Below, in pieces: positions 8,700-18,890 of a DNA stretch of 64,000 nucleotides. Numbering within the stretch: position 1 is the stretch's first letter; every line of letters starts with the position of its first letter. Source of the stretch: G963675935 sp963719005 (GTDB lineage Bacteria > Planctomycetota > Planctomycetia > Pirellulales > Thermoguttaceae). The DNA lies in contig CAVRAR010000005.1 in NCBI GenBank assembly GCA_963719005.1, forward strand, positions 310,001 through 374,000. Direction: 5' to 3'. The translations under genes were made by a program, and so were the position numbers. The notes below the pieces were generated by a model, which ran no database searches, was not told where the DNA came from, and worked only from the letters and a program-made list of their open reading frames with translations.

Positions 8700-9635
8700 T
8701 CAGGCAACCGTCCGCAAACGGGCCGCCTCTCGCTGCTCCTTTCTACGCTCGCGGGCCTCCGTCAGTTTGCGATCGCGGGCTGCGAAGATCTCCGCCTCAC
8801 GGCCCGCCAATTTGTCCGCCGGCGCCACATAGCCAATCGCGCTGTGCAATCGCACCTCGTTGTAGTGCTCCACGTAACGAGCCACAATGCGGATGGCATC
8901 CTCCAGCGAGATCGGCGTGCCCGGCCGCAGGCACTCGCCCTTGATGCTCCCGTGAAATCGCTCCAGTTTGCCGTTGCTCTGCGGATAGTACGGGCTGGTG
9001 CGCACGTGCGTCATCCCGCAGATGCGAATGAACTCTTTGAAGTCCTTCGCCAAAAACTGCGACCCATTGTCGCTGATGATCCGCGGCGTCTCCTTGGGGA
9101 ACTTCTCCCGCGCGCGTTGCAGGATCGTCAGTTCATCTTGCTCGGTCATCGAGCGGCGAATCTCCCAATGCACGGTGTAGCGGCTGTAGCCGTCGAGGAT
9201 CGTCGTCAGGTAGTAAAACGTGCCGTGGATGTTGAGGTAGCTGATGTCGATATGCCAGTGTTCATGGGGTTTTTGCGGCTGTTGGAAGCCCGTGCCTTTC
9301 TTCGACGGCTTGTTCGTCGAGCGCCCGATGCGGCCCGCCGCCTTCAATACGCGATAGACGCTGCTGGGACTGACGGCCACCACGTCGCGGTCGAGCATCA
9401 TGAACGCCAAACGCCGGTAGCCTTCCAGTGGATACTCGAAGGAGAAGCGGATGATGGCCTGCTTCTCCCAATCTTCGAGCCACCAGTCGCGCGGCACCCA
9501 GCCGTTGTGTTCGTTCCGCTTGCCGTAGCGATCCTTCCAGTCGTGGAACTTGCTCTGGCCAATGCCCAGCCAAGCCACGAACTTTCTGGCGGGAATCTCC
9601 GTGCGCTCGTTCCAACGGCGCACGTAATCGACCAC
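8700..9635 (-). CDS. IS3-family transposase OrfB (DDE integrase core)
   Basis: About 311 residues from a GTG. The N-terminal part has an HTH_21-like segment (GYRRLAFMML, SSVYRVLKAAGR), and the rve integrase core follows. The catalytic triad is visible: D in HIDISYL, D in ISDNGSQF, and E 35 residues later in NGKLERFHGS, a DD(35)E arrangement. The same frame continues upstream without a stop (REWGTLNGRWVPHD) to the A7G slippery site at 9688-9695. The functional transposase is therefore probably an OrfAB fusion made by -1 frameshifting. Confidence 0.92.
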   Translation of the reverse strand: MVDYVRRWNERTEIPARKFVAWLGIGQSKFHDWKDRYGKRNEHNGWVPRDWWLEDWEKQAIIRFSFEYPLEGYRRLAFMMLDRDVVAVSPSSVYRVLKAAGRIGRSTNKPSKKGTGFQQPQKPHEHWHIDISYLNIHGTFYYLTTILDGYSRYTVHWEIRRSMTEQDELTILQRAREKFPKETPRIISDNGSQFLAKDFKEFIRICGMTHVRTSPYYPQSNGKLERFHGSIKGECLRPGTPISLEDAIRIVARYVEHYNEVRLHSAIGYVAPADKLAGREAEIFAARDRKLTEARERRKEQREAARLRTVA

Positions 9636-9670
9636 TTCATCGCGAGTGTCGTGGGGAACCCAACGTCCGT

Positions 9671-9988
9671 TTAGAGTTCCCCATTCTCTTTTTTTGCGCG
9701 GACGTTCTCCTCCATCAGTTCGGAGATGACCTCGTTCTTCTGAACGAGCTTGGCCCGCAGTCGGGCGACTTCCTCCTCCTGGGCGGAAAGCCTCTTGGCT
9801 TCGCGTTTGGCGACCGGGTGAAAGGCGGCCGGAGCGTTATCGAACAGGATTTTCTGCCAGGCGTAGATTTGGTTCGGCTTGATCCCGTACTCGTCGCAGA
9901 GGTCCGAGATGGGCACTTTATCGACCAGATACCTCTTGAGAATGGCAGCCTTCTGGTCCGTGCCGAAATGTCGTCGTTGTCCACTCAT
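9671..9988 (-). CDS. IS3-family transposase OrfA (HTH protein)
   Basis: A 105-residue OrfA. It has an N-terminal helix-turn-helix (FGTDQKAAILKRYL, then ISDLCDEYGIKPNQIYAWQK) for terminal-repeat binding and a C-terminal leucine-zipper-like coiled coil (LRAKLVQKNEVISELMEE). It ends at 9671 just past the slippery sequence, so translation either stops here or shifts into OrfB. Confidence 0.9.
   Translation of the reverse strand: MSGQRRHFGTDQKAAILKRYLVDKVPISDLCDEYGIKPNQIYAWQKILFDNAPAAFHPVAKREAKRLSAQEEEVARLRAKLVQKNEVISELMEENVRAKKENGEL
9688..9695 (-). other. Programmed -1 frameshift site of the IS3 element
   Basis: On the coding strand the sequence is A7G. OrfA reads GCA AAA AAA GAG, and slipping back one base gives AGA GAA TGG, which is in the OrfB frame with no stop in between. 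This is the usual position and type of IS3-family slippery heptamer. Confidence 0.8.
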
Positions 9989-10116
9989 GAAATTCTCCTC
10001 GTCTGGGGGAAGATTCTAACCCAGGCGACCGAGAATTTCCATTTCCAATTGGTTCAAGACACTACCACATCGATTATAGCAATACGCAATAGCTTCTGAC
10101 TGTTCTGGGGTGTCGC

Positions 10117-10359
10117 ATGGACTACGTCATCGTCTTTCTCGCCGGCGCCATTGCTGCCGCATCTGGATTGGCAATCTGGTACTACGCGTACGTGTCTCTC
10201 CTAAAGAAGGAACGCAAATCCCTTAAGAATGGAGAAGATCGCGTAGCGTCACAATTGGCCGACATATCACAACAGGCAAAAGTTGTCCAAGCACGGAGGG
10301 CTAAACTCGACGAAGATATAGTGGCATTTAATGCGACAACGTCCAATATGACAGCATGA
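10117..10359 (+). CDS. Small membrane-anchored coiled-coil protein
   Basis: An 80-residue protein with one N-terminal transmembrane helix (VIVFLAGAIAAASGLAIWYY) and a charged, probably coiled-coil cytoplasmic tail. Its TGA overlaps the ATG of the next gene (ATGA). It may be a separate translationally coupled partner. It may instead be the N-terminal anchor of a single DUF4041/GIY-YIG-like protein split by a frameshift, because relatives of the downstream protein often start with such an anchor. Confidence 0.6.
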   Translation: MDYVIVFLAGAIAAASGLAIWYYAYVSLLKKERKSLKNGEDRVASQLADISQQAKVVQARRAKLDEDIVAFNATTSNMTA

Positions 10360-11603
10360 TGCGGGAAAACGACGGCTTGAAACGGGATTGCTTCAATCTG
10401 TCCGTCCAACTCAAGAAAACGGAGCGGGACCATGCCACCATCATTCAACGCCAAAACGAAATTGATGGAAAAGCGAATGAGCTGGCGGAACGCTATCTGA
10501 AAGAGAACGTGACCTGGATAGGCAACAAACTGAACGCAAGCAACTTCTCAACGTGCAAACAAGGGCTCTTGAAAGTGATTGGGTCTTGCCGAGACATCGG
10601 CTTTGACGTGCCGGAGGAAATGGAAAAGGAGCTCATCCAGAATCTACAAAAGGGGTTCGAGCAGGCTGTCCGGGCCCAGTTCGCCCGCGAGGAGGAAGCA
10701 CGCATCAAGGCGCGAGCCAGAGAGGACGAAAGACTGGAACGGGAGAGGGCGAAGAAGATTAAGGATACCGAAAGAGAGAAAAAAGCCGCAGAACAAAACA
10801 GGCAGGATGCGCAACGACGAACGGAGGACGCGCAGAGAAGCACGGAAGATGCACGGCGAAGAACGGAAGACGCAGAAAAGGCTGTGGCTGTCTTGCGTGC
10901 AGCCTTCGAAAAAGCTCTCCGGGCAACAAAAGACGAGCACAGCGCTGAAGTTGAGTCCTACAAGCGGAAATTGAAGGAGGCTGAAGAAAGACGGATGGAG
11001 GCGGTAAGGAAACAGAGGGAGGCTGAGGAAAAACAGAAGGAGGCTGAAGAGAGACAGAAGGAAGCCGAAGAAAAGCAAAGGGAGGCCGAAGAAAACAACC
11101 AGTGCGCAATATCGCAGGCGCAGTTGACGAAAGCAGGCCACGTCTACGTGCTTTCCAACAAAGGCTCGTTTGGCGACGGCGTCTTCAAAGTTGGCATGAC
11201 GAGGCGGGAAGATAGGGAGGAACGCGTTAGGGAACTTAGCGGAGCATCGGTGCCATTTCCCTTTCAAGTGCAAATGATGATTTGGTGCGAAGACGTCCCC
11301 ACGCTTGAGACCACGCTACATCGGGAACTACACAAGCAGCGCGTCAATAAGACAGAAGCTGCTAGTCGCAAGGAGTTTTTCCGTGTCGATCTCGGCAGAA
11401 TACGTGAGATCGTGGAATCGGAGACGGTAAAAGGTTTTTTGGAATCACACGGGGGAAAGGTGTTGGAAATCCCCCCTGTCCCGGAAGAAGAGCAACAATA
11501 CTGGCAAAGCGAGCACATGCCGGACGAAGTCTCCGAGTTTACCGAACGCACGTGGGAGTCCGTCATTGGTGATGCGGATGCTTCTCTTGCGGACGAGGAG
11601 TAG
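10356..11603 (+). CDS. Coiled-coil protein with C-terminal GIY-YIG-like (T5orf172/Mug113) domain
   Basis: A 415-residue protein. Residues 1-110 resemble the second half of DUF4041. Residues about 110-255 are a long, very charged helix of E/K/R/A/Q repeats (EEKQKEAEER-type). From about 260 comes a GIY-YIG-like nuclease domain (HVYVLSN, then FKVGMTRR, then ERVRELSGASVPFPF and ETTLHRELH). Proteins with this architecture occur in phages and bacterial accessory islands, so a DNA-processing or defence role is plausible but unproven. It overlaps the 80-residue membrane protein by four bases and lies next to the IS3 element. Confidence 0.7.
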   Translation: MMRENDGLKRDCFNLSVQLKKTERDHATIIQRQNEIDGKANELAERYLKENVTWIGNKLNASNFSTCKQGLLKVIGSCRDIGFDVPEEMEKELIQNLQKGFEQAVRAQFAREEEARIKARAREDERLERERAKKIKDTEREKKAAEQNRQDAQRRTEDAQRSTEDARRRTEDAEKAVAVLRAAFEKALRATKDEHSAEVESYKRKLKEAEERRMEAVRKQREAEEKQKEAEERQKEAEEKQREAEENNQCAISQAQLTKAGHVYVLSNKGSFGDGVFKVGMTRREDREERVRELSGASVPFPFQVQMMIWCEDVPTLETTLHRELHKQRVNKTEAASRKEFFRVDLGRIREIVESETVKGFLESHGGKVLEIPPVPEEEQQYWQSEHMPDEVSEFTERTWESVIGDADASLADEE

Positions 11604-11748
11604 CCAAAATGCTGCCGCGCATTCTCGGAATTACTCGGGTGGCCCAATTCTTGATCTAGACAATCCCTGCCGCGAAGCGCATCATCATCACTTGGGATTC
11701 TCTACCCAGGGACGACATGGTAGCACGTTTCCCGCTGCTGCCCCCACG

Positions 11749-11775
11749 TTAACCCTCTCCCAAGGGGAAGGGTAC
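11749..11775. repeat. Family L repeat, degenerate copy
   Basis: TTAACCCTCTCCCAAGGGGA, a partial copy of the CCCTCACCC-TAACCCTCTCCC repeat also found at 36869, 45361 and 46275. The rest of the 217-base gap (11604-11820) shows nothing else I can name. Confidence 0.5.
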
Positions 11776-11820
11776 GAAGGTCTGAAACTGGAAAAATCGA
11801 GGTGTTGCTGACCAACAATG

Positions 11821-12099
11821 TCATTGCGATTTTCGCTCGGCCTCCAATTCCGCCCGACCGCGGGCCTTGATGTCTTCAAAGAACGCATCCAACCCGGCGT
11901 CATCCAACTCGATCCCCTCGCCTCGGTCGAGTTGATCCAATGCCGGCTGAATTTCGCGTCGCAATTCTTCGATCCGCCGCTGCCGCTCCTGCAAGAGGCG
12001 AAGGGCTTCGCCGACCACCTCGGTTTCGTTCTTATAGCTGCCGGCGTCGATTACGCTGTGAACAAACTGCTGAAAGTCAGAAGGGATTTCAACGGTCAT
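11821..12099 (-). CDS. ParD-like ribbon-helix-helix antitoxin
   Basis: A 92-residue protein resembling type II antitoxins of the ParD/CopG class. An N-terminal ribbon-helix-helix (MTVEIPSDFQQFVHSVI, YKNETEVVGEALRLLQERQ) is followed by an acidic helical tail (DRGEGIELDDAGLDAFFEDI) of the kind that wraps a toxin. The start at 12099 is the first ATG with this fold. No ParE-like gene follows downstream on this strand, so the toxin is absent or distant. It may be co-transcribed with the upstream Uma2 gene. Confidence 0.72.
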   Translation of the reverse strand: MTVEIPSDFQQFVHSVIDAGSYKNETEVVGEALRLLQERQRRIEELRREIQPALDQLDRGEGIELDDAGLDAFFEDIKARGRAELEAERKSQ

Positions 12100-12143
12100 G
12101 GCAGGTTTCTCCTTGCGATCAATTACACCAACACTCGCCGCTC

Positions 12144-12806
12144 TCATTCCTTCGGCCCCGCCGGCTCGGCGAACAGATCGGCCAGCGCCACGTGAAACCC
12201 GGGCAACACCGCGCCGCCGTCGAGCGTTTCGCCTTCGCGGACAACCGAGTATTCGGTCGGACTGACGTACACGTAGACCTCGCGCCGCGGGGTGTGGTAG
12301 ACGTACCAAACCAGCCGCACGCCGGCCGTGAAATAGTCCTGGAGTTTCCGGTCCATCTCCTGGCGAGTGTTGCGCCGGCTGATGACTTCGACGGCCAAGT
12401 CCGGAATCAGATCAGGGATTGGTTCGCGAGGCATGCGCCTGTCGGGCAGGCGGTTCAAGGAGATGAACGACGCATCGGGAATTCGCACCAGGCCCGGGGC
12501 AAGCCGCATCATCCCGGCTTCTCCGAGTACAATGCCCAGATTGTTCCGCTTGACGAAATCTCCGAGCAGACAGATCAAGGCGACTGCCAGGTACGATTCA
12601 TAAGCGCCCACGGTTTTCTCCACTAAAGTCCCGTCGATCAACTCACAAAGCCGGTCCTCGTGCTCGTCGAGATCAATCACATCTTGTTCCGTGGCCATCC
12701 CCGGCGCTGGATCTTGGACGATGCGCTGGAGCGGGATCGCCCCGAATCGCTCGACCAGATCGACGGCGGTCCAGCCGTCGGCGGCGATTTGGGTCGCGTA
12801 ACTCAT
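12144..12806 (-). CDS. Uma2 family (DUF820) putative endonuclease
   Basis: A 220-residue Uma2/DUF820 protein. The PD-(D/E)XK-like fold is marked by the ELIDGTLVEK segment, then RIPDASFISL, DLAVEVIS (acidic residues and a core strand) and QDYFTAGVRLVWYVY. The family is greatly expanded in planctomycetes and cyanobacteria; its function is not established. ATG at 12806. Confidence 0.82.
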   Translation of the reverse strand: MSYATQIAADGWTAVDLVERFGAIPLQRIVQDPAPGMATEQDVIDLDEHEDRLCELIDGTLVEKTVGAYESYLAVALICLLGDFVKRNNLGIVLGEAGMMRLAPGLVRIPDASFISLNRLPDRRMPREPIPDLIPDLAVEVISRRNTRQEMDRKLQDYFTAGVRLVWYVYHTPRREVYVYVSPTEYSVVREGETLDGGAVLPGFHVALADLFAEPAGPKE

Positions 12807-12965
12807 TGGTTCAATCCCCGCGCGGAAGAAAGCAGACTCCCCTCTATTATGCGTCGGGACGACACTCCCGACAAGAGCCGTTGCACTGGTAGCGACCCCC
12901 ATTTCCGGTATAATCGGCGGTTTGCCGCGGGCCAAGTGGGCGGTGAACCGCCCACCCCTCGGGAA

Positions 12966-12990
12966 ACGCCGCGTGGACGCGGCGGCTAAA
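12966..12990. repeat. Family Q repeat
   Basis: The stretch GCCGCGTGGACGCGGCGGCT followed by AAAC recurs with one substitution at 47752-47777, where it encodes the end of a glycosyltransferase. A small hairpin (GTGGGCGGTGAACCGCCCAC) lies just to its left, and a TATAAT hexamer at 12909-12914 could serve as an asnS -10 box without a clear -35. Confidence 0.5.
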
Positions 12991-13026
12991 CGCTGAACCC
13001 TGCCCCCTGAACCCTGACTCCTTACC

Positions 13027-14441
<1,415 letters not shown>

Positions 14442-14480
14442 GCCGGCTTCTCAGATTTCTAATGCTGGGCGGAAACCCAA

Positions 14481-14522
14481 TGTAGGGCGGCACTTTCAGT
14501 CCGCCAAGTGCGGCGGACTACA
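14481..14522. repeat. Short imperfect palindrome, family D-like
   Basis: TGTAGGGCGGCACTTTCAGT continues into GGCGGACTACA. The outer GTAGG/CTACA and inner GGCGG/CCGCC pairings resemble the elements at 35689 and 47144. It reaches the stop codon of the convergent hydrolase gene. Confidence 0.45.
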
Positions 14523-15369
14523 GTGTCGCCAGAAACTCGACGATCGCCGCGTTCACGGCGGCGGGGTTCTCCAGCGGCGACATGTGGCCGGCGGCGGGAA
14601 TCTCGACGAACCTGGCGCCTGGAATCGCCTCCGCGATTCCGCGCATCTCCGCCGGCGGCGAAATCACGTCATCCTGGCCGACGACGACCAGCGTGGGGCA
14701 GCGAATCTCCGTAAGCGACGCCGTCATGTCGGGCCGCTCGGCCATTCCCAGGGCGGCGGCGGCGATGCCGCGGGGCGAATTGGCCATCATCACCCGCCGC
14801 AAACCCTCGACCACCTCCGGCCGCTGCTGCCGCGTCGTCTCGCAGAACAGACGCGGCAGCATCGTTTCGACCAGCGGAGCGGGGCCTTCCTTCAGCACGC
14901 GATCGGCCATGACGCGGCGGGCGGCGGCGGCCTCGGGCGTGTCGGCGGCCGAGCGGGTGTCGCAAAGCACCAGCCCCCGCAATCGCGCGGCATACTTCCG
15001 CCAGAATTGAAAAGCGATGTACCCGCCCATCGACAGCCCGCAATACACCACCGGCTCGCGAATTCCCAGAGCGTCGAGCAACGCGGCCAGATCGTCGGCG
15101 AACTGCTCCATGGAAAAGGGGACAGGTCCAATTTGTGTGCAGCACCCTTCGGGCCGTTCCGGCAAATTGGGCCTGTCCCCTTTTCCGCCCGCGCTGCGGC
15201 CGAATCCGCGGAGATCGGGGGCAATCACGCGACATTGCTGAGAAATCGCCTCGATCTGCGCGGCCCACATCGTATGGTCGAGCGGAAAACCATGCACAAA
15301 GAGCACCGGTCGCCCTTGTCCGCGATCGATGCACCGGAGTTCGGTTCCACACACGGAAAGCGACTTCAC
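14518..15369 (-). CDS. Alpha/beta hydrolase with an in-frame palindromic insertion
   Basis: A 283-residue alpha/beta-fold hydrolase. The oxyanion segment is VLFVHGFPLD, the nucleophile elbow GLSMGG has Ser about 113, the acid is in VVGQDDVISPP, and the His is in PAAGHMSP. Substrate is unknown; it is similar to the 3-oxoadipate enol-lactonase/BioH-like group. Residues about 61-86 (GGKGDRPNLPERPEG... GPVPF in outline) are encoded by palindromic element B at 15112-15186. They interrupt the family alignment between GFGRSA and SMEQFADDL without breaking the frame. The GTG start overlaps the TGA of the TPR gene (GTGA), so the pair is translationally coupled. Confidence 0.86.
   Translation of the reverse strand: MKSLSVCGTELRCIDRGQGRPVLFVHGFPLDHTMWAAQIEAISQQCRVIAPDLRGFGRSAGGKGDRPNLPERPEGCCTQIGPVPFSMEQFADDLAALLDALGIREPVVYCGLSMGGYIAFQFWRKYAARLRGLVLCDTRSAADTPEAAAARRVMADRVLKEGPAPLVETMLPRLFCETTRQQRPEVVEGLRRVMMANSPRGIAAAALGMAERPDMTASLTEIRCPTLVVVGQDDVISPPAEMRGIAEAIPGARFVEIPAAGHMSPLENPAAVNAAIVEFLATL
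15112..15186. repeat. Palindromic element, family B, inside the hydrolase gene
   Basis: GGAAAAGGGGACAGGTCCAA pairs with the right arm ending CCCCTTTTCC. The centre contains the complement of CCGGAACGGCCCG, as in the other copies. It is translated in frame but in a different reading phase from the copy at 6833. Confidence 0.9.
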
Positions 15370-17180
15370 TTCTTCTTTTTCTCCTCGAGCTTTTTGCGGA
15401 AGACGGCGAGCTTCTTCTGGATGAGTCCGGAATGGGGATCGAGCTGCGCGGCCTTGGTTTGGTACTTGACGGCGTTTTCGTAATCGCCCTTGCCGAAATA
15501 GACGTGGGCGAGCGTGTCGTAGTAGCCGCCCTCCTCGGGCTGCAACTCCAGCGACTTCCGCGAGCAGCTGCACGGCCTCATCGAAATCGCCCTCCGTGTT
15601 GCCGACCAGCCAGGCATATTGGTTGTACATCGAAGGGCTGTCGGGATCGACCGCGATCGCCTGATGCAGCTTCGCCGCGGCCTTTTCGACCAGGCCGACG
15701 ATCTTCTTATGATAGGCGGCCGGCTGGTGGGGAAGGTGGTAGCAGGCGATCAGCGCGTCGATGTCCTCGGGATTGACTTCGAGCGCCTTGTCGAGATATT
15801 TTTGCTGCTTGACGGCGTCGTTCTTCGTTTCCCAATGACAGGCGTAGAAATAGGGAAGCCTGGAGCGAACGTCCCTGATCTCGCGGCCGAAGAGCATGGC
15901 CTCGGTCACTTTGCCGGCGTCGATGGCGCGGACGAGCTTGTCGAGCGCGCCGGCGGCGTCGAGATCCTGGCCCTGCTCGTGGAGCATTTCGGAGAGGTAG
16001 ATCCGCGACATCACGGTCAGCTCTTCTTCCTCGCTGCCCTGGCCGATCACGTGCTCGTACTCGCGCCGCGCCCAGGCGAACTGGCCGCGGTCGCGGAGTT
16101 GCTGCGCCACGGCGTAATGATGGACCAACTGCTCCTCCTGCTTGCCGGGGTGCAGGTGAAACGCGCGCAGGGCCGTCTCCTCCGCACGCTGCTTCTCGCC
16201 GCGCTCGGCGCACGCCTGGGCCAACGAGTAAAGCAGAACCGGCTCGGCCGCGAAACGCGGGGCGAACCGCTCGGTCAGCTTATCGACCACCTTCCACGCC
16301 TTCTGGTCGATCAGCCAAGCGAGCAAATCGGCCACCGACTCCGAGTCGCCGGGCTCCAGGTCGGCCAGTCGGCCGGATCGCCGCGATGGCCTCCTCGTTC
16401 TTGCCGAGCTTCCGCAGCCAGGCCACCTGGAAGCGAATCAGATAGGCGGCAATCTCGGGGCTGGACTCCTCGGGCGTTTGCCGCAGCACGGCCAACTCGG
16501 CATCGACGAGCTTTCGCCACTGCGGCCATCGCCGCCTGCGGATCGGCGGCCAGCCGCGTCCAGGTCAAGAGCCAAACGGCGCCCGGCCGCTTGCAGCCCT
16601 GCAAACTCTTGTGAACGATCTCGATCGCGGCGGGACAAGGCGGATTGGCGGTCTTGCCGCGAAGCAGCAACGCCGTGGCGGCGGTCTTCGAGAGTTGCGA
16701 CGACTTGTCGAATCGCACCAGCCGGCACAAGGCGGCGACGCCCTTTGCGTCGGGCAGACCGGCCAGCGTCCGCATCCGCGCCTCGCGCGATCGGGCGTCC
16801 AGGCTCTCGTAGTCGCGCAGACACTTCTTGACTTCCGGCGGATCGCTCTCCATCGTCCACTCGACGCGCATCAGACGCAGCAGGTATCTTGCCCGGGCGG
16901 CGATTTCTGCATCCTCGTCGGTCGTGGCGACTTCAAGGGCTTCGATGGCATCGAGCCCCAAACTGGCCAGCTCGTCTTGCGCCCGTTGACGCACGTAGTA
17001 GTCTTTGTCGCCCAACTGGCGGACGAGCTTGGCGATTCGCTCGGAAGAGGCGGGGGCCTTGGGGGCGGGCGAGGCGGGCTTCGGCTCCTCGATCGCCGCC
17101 ACGGCCTGGCCCGGCAACCATGCCGCCGCGACCAGTGCAAAAGCGAAACGTGCGACGGCCCGTGGGATAAATGTGCTCAT
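15366..17180 (-). CDS. Exported HEAT/TPR-repeat protein, three frameshifts
   Basis: About 604 residues when the pieces are joined. A signal peptide (FAFALVAAAWLPGQAVA) leads into a Pro/Ala linker, HEAT-like helical repeats (KLVRQLGDKDYYVRQRAQDEL, IEALEVATTDEDAEIAAR) and then TPR units (AVQLLAEV, YYDTLAHVYFGKGDYENAVKYQTKA). Frame changes near 16515, 16380 and 15555 split it into four overlapping open frames, each continuing the same repeat pattern. Such proteins are periplasmic scaffolds in planctomycetes; no specific role can be given. The gene precedes the alpha/beta hydrolase with a GTGA overlap. Confidence 0.75.
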
Positions 17181-17257
17181 ACCGTCAGGATACCAGAAAG
17201 CGTGGAATTCGTGAAGCGATTGCTGCCGGCGGCTGATGTGGGACAAACAGTGTCACA

Positions 17258-17331
17258 AAACGCCCCGCGACTGCGTTCGCGGAGGAAGATTGCCGCGTTT
17301 GCGCCCCCGCGACCGCAGTCGCGGGGCGTTT
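17258..17331. repeat. Palindromic element, family J
   Basis: AAACGCCCCGCGACTGC pairs with GCAGTCGCGGGGCGTTT around a 40-base centre. A related half copy encodes residues 7-15 of the HpnE-like protein (44925-44951). Otherwise the 17181-17395 gap has no visible gene. Confidence 0.8.
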
Positions 17332-17395
17332 GCCGACGCGACTTTTCCAAGATGAAACAAACGGAGCTGCGCCGATTATCCGCGGTTCAACAATC

Positions 17396-17725
17396 TTACG
17401 GCAGCACCGCCCTAACGACGTTCCGCACCGGGCACCCCGGGATGTACACTTTGCTGCGGACGACCACTCCCGGCGGTCCGTACCAAACGGGCATTGGCGC
17501 GACGACCGGCGTGGATACCACCGGAGCATAGGCAACGTAGCGAGACGGGGCGACCACCGGTACACGATATGTGTAGACCGGAGCCGGATAGGCGTACACC
17601 GGAGCCGCATACCCATAAAACGGCACGGCCGGATAGTAGACGGCTCTCGGCCCATAGTACCACTGTCCATAAGCGGTCGAACCCAGGAGCAGGACCACGA
17701 CGATTGCGGCAAAAATGGTCTTCAT
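17396..17725 (-). CDS. Small secreted Tyr/Pro/Val-rich protein
   Basis: 109 residues with a clear signal peptide (MKTIFAAIVVVLLLGSTAYG). The mature part is made of Tyr-Pro-Ala-Val repeats (VYAYPAPVYTYRVPVV). Low-complexity proteins of this sort are common in planctomycete genomes and have no assigned function. An AAGGAGTG ribosome binding site lies just upstream of the ATG. Confidence 0.7.
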   Translation of the reverse strand: MKTIFAAIVVVLLLGSTAYGQWYYGPRAVYYPAVPFYGYAAPVYAYPAPVYTYRVPVVAPSRYVAYAPVVSTPVVAPMPVWYGPPGVVVRSKVYIPGCPVRNVVRAVLP

Positions 17726-17858
17726 GGGAACACTCCTTTTTCAACGGGACATCGGAACCCTCAGATCGGGCTGCATTTCCGCGCAACCCCTGCAACCCTA
17801 AATTATAGGTCAGAAACGCCCAATGAGCAACCGGGCCTTGCGGGGCAGTCCCGCCCCG

Positions 17859-18890
17859 TCACACCGTGCCGAAATCCTGCCGGCGGGCCAGCAGCAGCCA
17901 GAGGAAGAACGGGCCGCCCAACAGGGCCGTGATGATGCCGACCGGCAACTCCGTCGGCGCCATCACCATCCGCGACGCCGTGTCACAGATCACCAGGAAC
18001 GCGCCGCCGAACAACAGCGTGGCCGGATACAGACGGCGGTGATCGGGACCAACCATCAACCGGCAGATGTGCGGCGCCATCAGCCCCACGAATCCGATCG
18101 GGCCGCACACCGCCACCACCGCTCCCACCATCAACGACACGCTGAGGAACAACAGCAGCTTCGTCTGGTTCACGTTCACCCCGCGGCTGAAGGCGAACTC
18201 TTCGCCGGTCGTCAACAGGTTCAATTCGTGCAGCAGATACCAGACGATCAGGCAGCCGGAGGCCACGAAGGGAAACACGCCCAGGACGTCGCGGAACTGA
18301 ACGATCGCCTCCAGGCCGCCCATCGTCCAGCGCAACATGCGGAAGGAGCGGGTGAAATCGCTCATGTATTGCAGGAAGAGGATCATGCTGGAAAAAAAGA
18401 AGCAGATGGCCACGCCCGCCAGCAGCATCGTGGCGGCGGACGATCCCTGCCGGCTGCGGGCGGTCATCAGGTAGACCAGCGCGATCGACAGCACGGCGCC
18501 GGCGAAGGCCGCGAGCGACACGCTGGAAAGCCCGAACAGGGCGAAGGTCCAGCCGAACTGGATGGCGATGGCGGCGCCCAGGGCGGCCCCGCTGGAGACG
18601 CCCAGCGTGAACGGCGTGGCCAGCGGGTTGCGGAACATCGCCTGAAAGACCATGCCGCTGGTCGAGAGCGCGGTTCCGGCCAGAAACGCCATCAGCACCC
18701 GCGGGATGCGCAGCTTCCAGAGGACGTCGATCTTGGCGGGGTCGTCCACGTTGCCCCACAGCGCGCTAAAAGGGATGCGATCCATGCCCCAGAACGGCGC
18801 CCAGGCCACGGCCAACACCGCCAGGCCGGCGAACACGCCGAGCTTCCAGCCGAAAGCTATTTCATCTTCTCTTGTGCCGTCGCTCGCCAC
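17859..18890 (-). CDS. FecCD/BtuC-family ABC transporter permease
   Basis: A 343-residue FecCD-type inner-membrane permease with about ten transmembrane helices. It carries the family segments RIPRVLMAFLAGTALSTSG, FRNPLATPFTLGVSSGAALGA, GPIGFVGLMAPHICR and ELPVGIITALLGGPFFLWLL. Together with the ATPase and the binding protein upstream it forms a siderophore-, haem- or cobalamin-type importer. No good ATG is present. I chose the GTG at 18890, which overlaps the ATPase gene by 34 bases. Confidence 0.9.
   Translation of the reverse strand: MASDGTREDEIAFGWKLGVFAGLAVLAVAWAPFWGMDRIPFSALWGNVDDPAKIDVLWKLRIPRVLMAFLAGTALSTSGMVFQAMFRNPLATPFTLGVSSGAALGAAIAIQFGWTFALFGLSSVSLAAFAGAVLSIALVYLMTARSRQGSSAATMLLAGVAICFFFSSMILFLQYMSDFTRSFRMLRWTMGGLEAIVQFRDVLGVFPFVASGCLIVWYLLHELNLLTTGEEFAFSRGVNVNQTKLLLFLSVSLMVGAVVAVCGPIGFVGLMAPHICRLMVGPDHRRLYPATLLFGGAFLVICDTASRMVMAPTELPVGIITALLGGPFFLWLLLARRQDFGTV

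Larger units (their letters stand above)
8532..10067 (-). mobile_element. IS3-family insertion sequence
   Basis: About 1536 bp, with the orfA and orfB genes on the minus strand. The outer ends share TGGTAGTG (left, from 8532) and its complement (right, ending 10067), with partial similarity continuing inward (CTTG). I see no convincing 3-4 bp target duplication. Both genes and the frameshift signal look intact, so the element may be active. Confidence 0.8.

Noticed and set aside
8532..10067. Target-site duplication for the IS3 element
   Set aside because: Flanks GGT and CAT do not match, so none is claimed.
11604..11820. Small genes in the gap after the GIY-YIG-like gene
   Set aside because: Only short open frames without ribosome binding sites or recognisable sequence.
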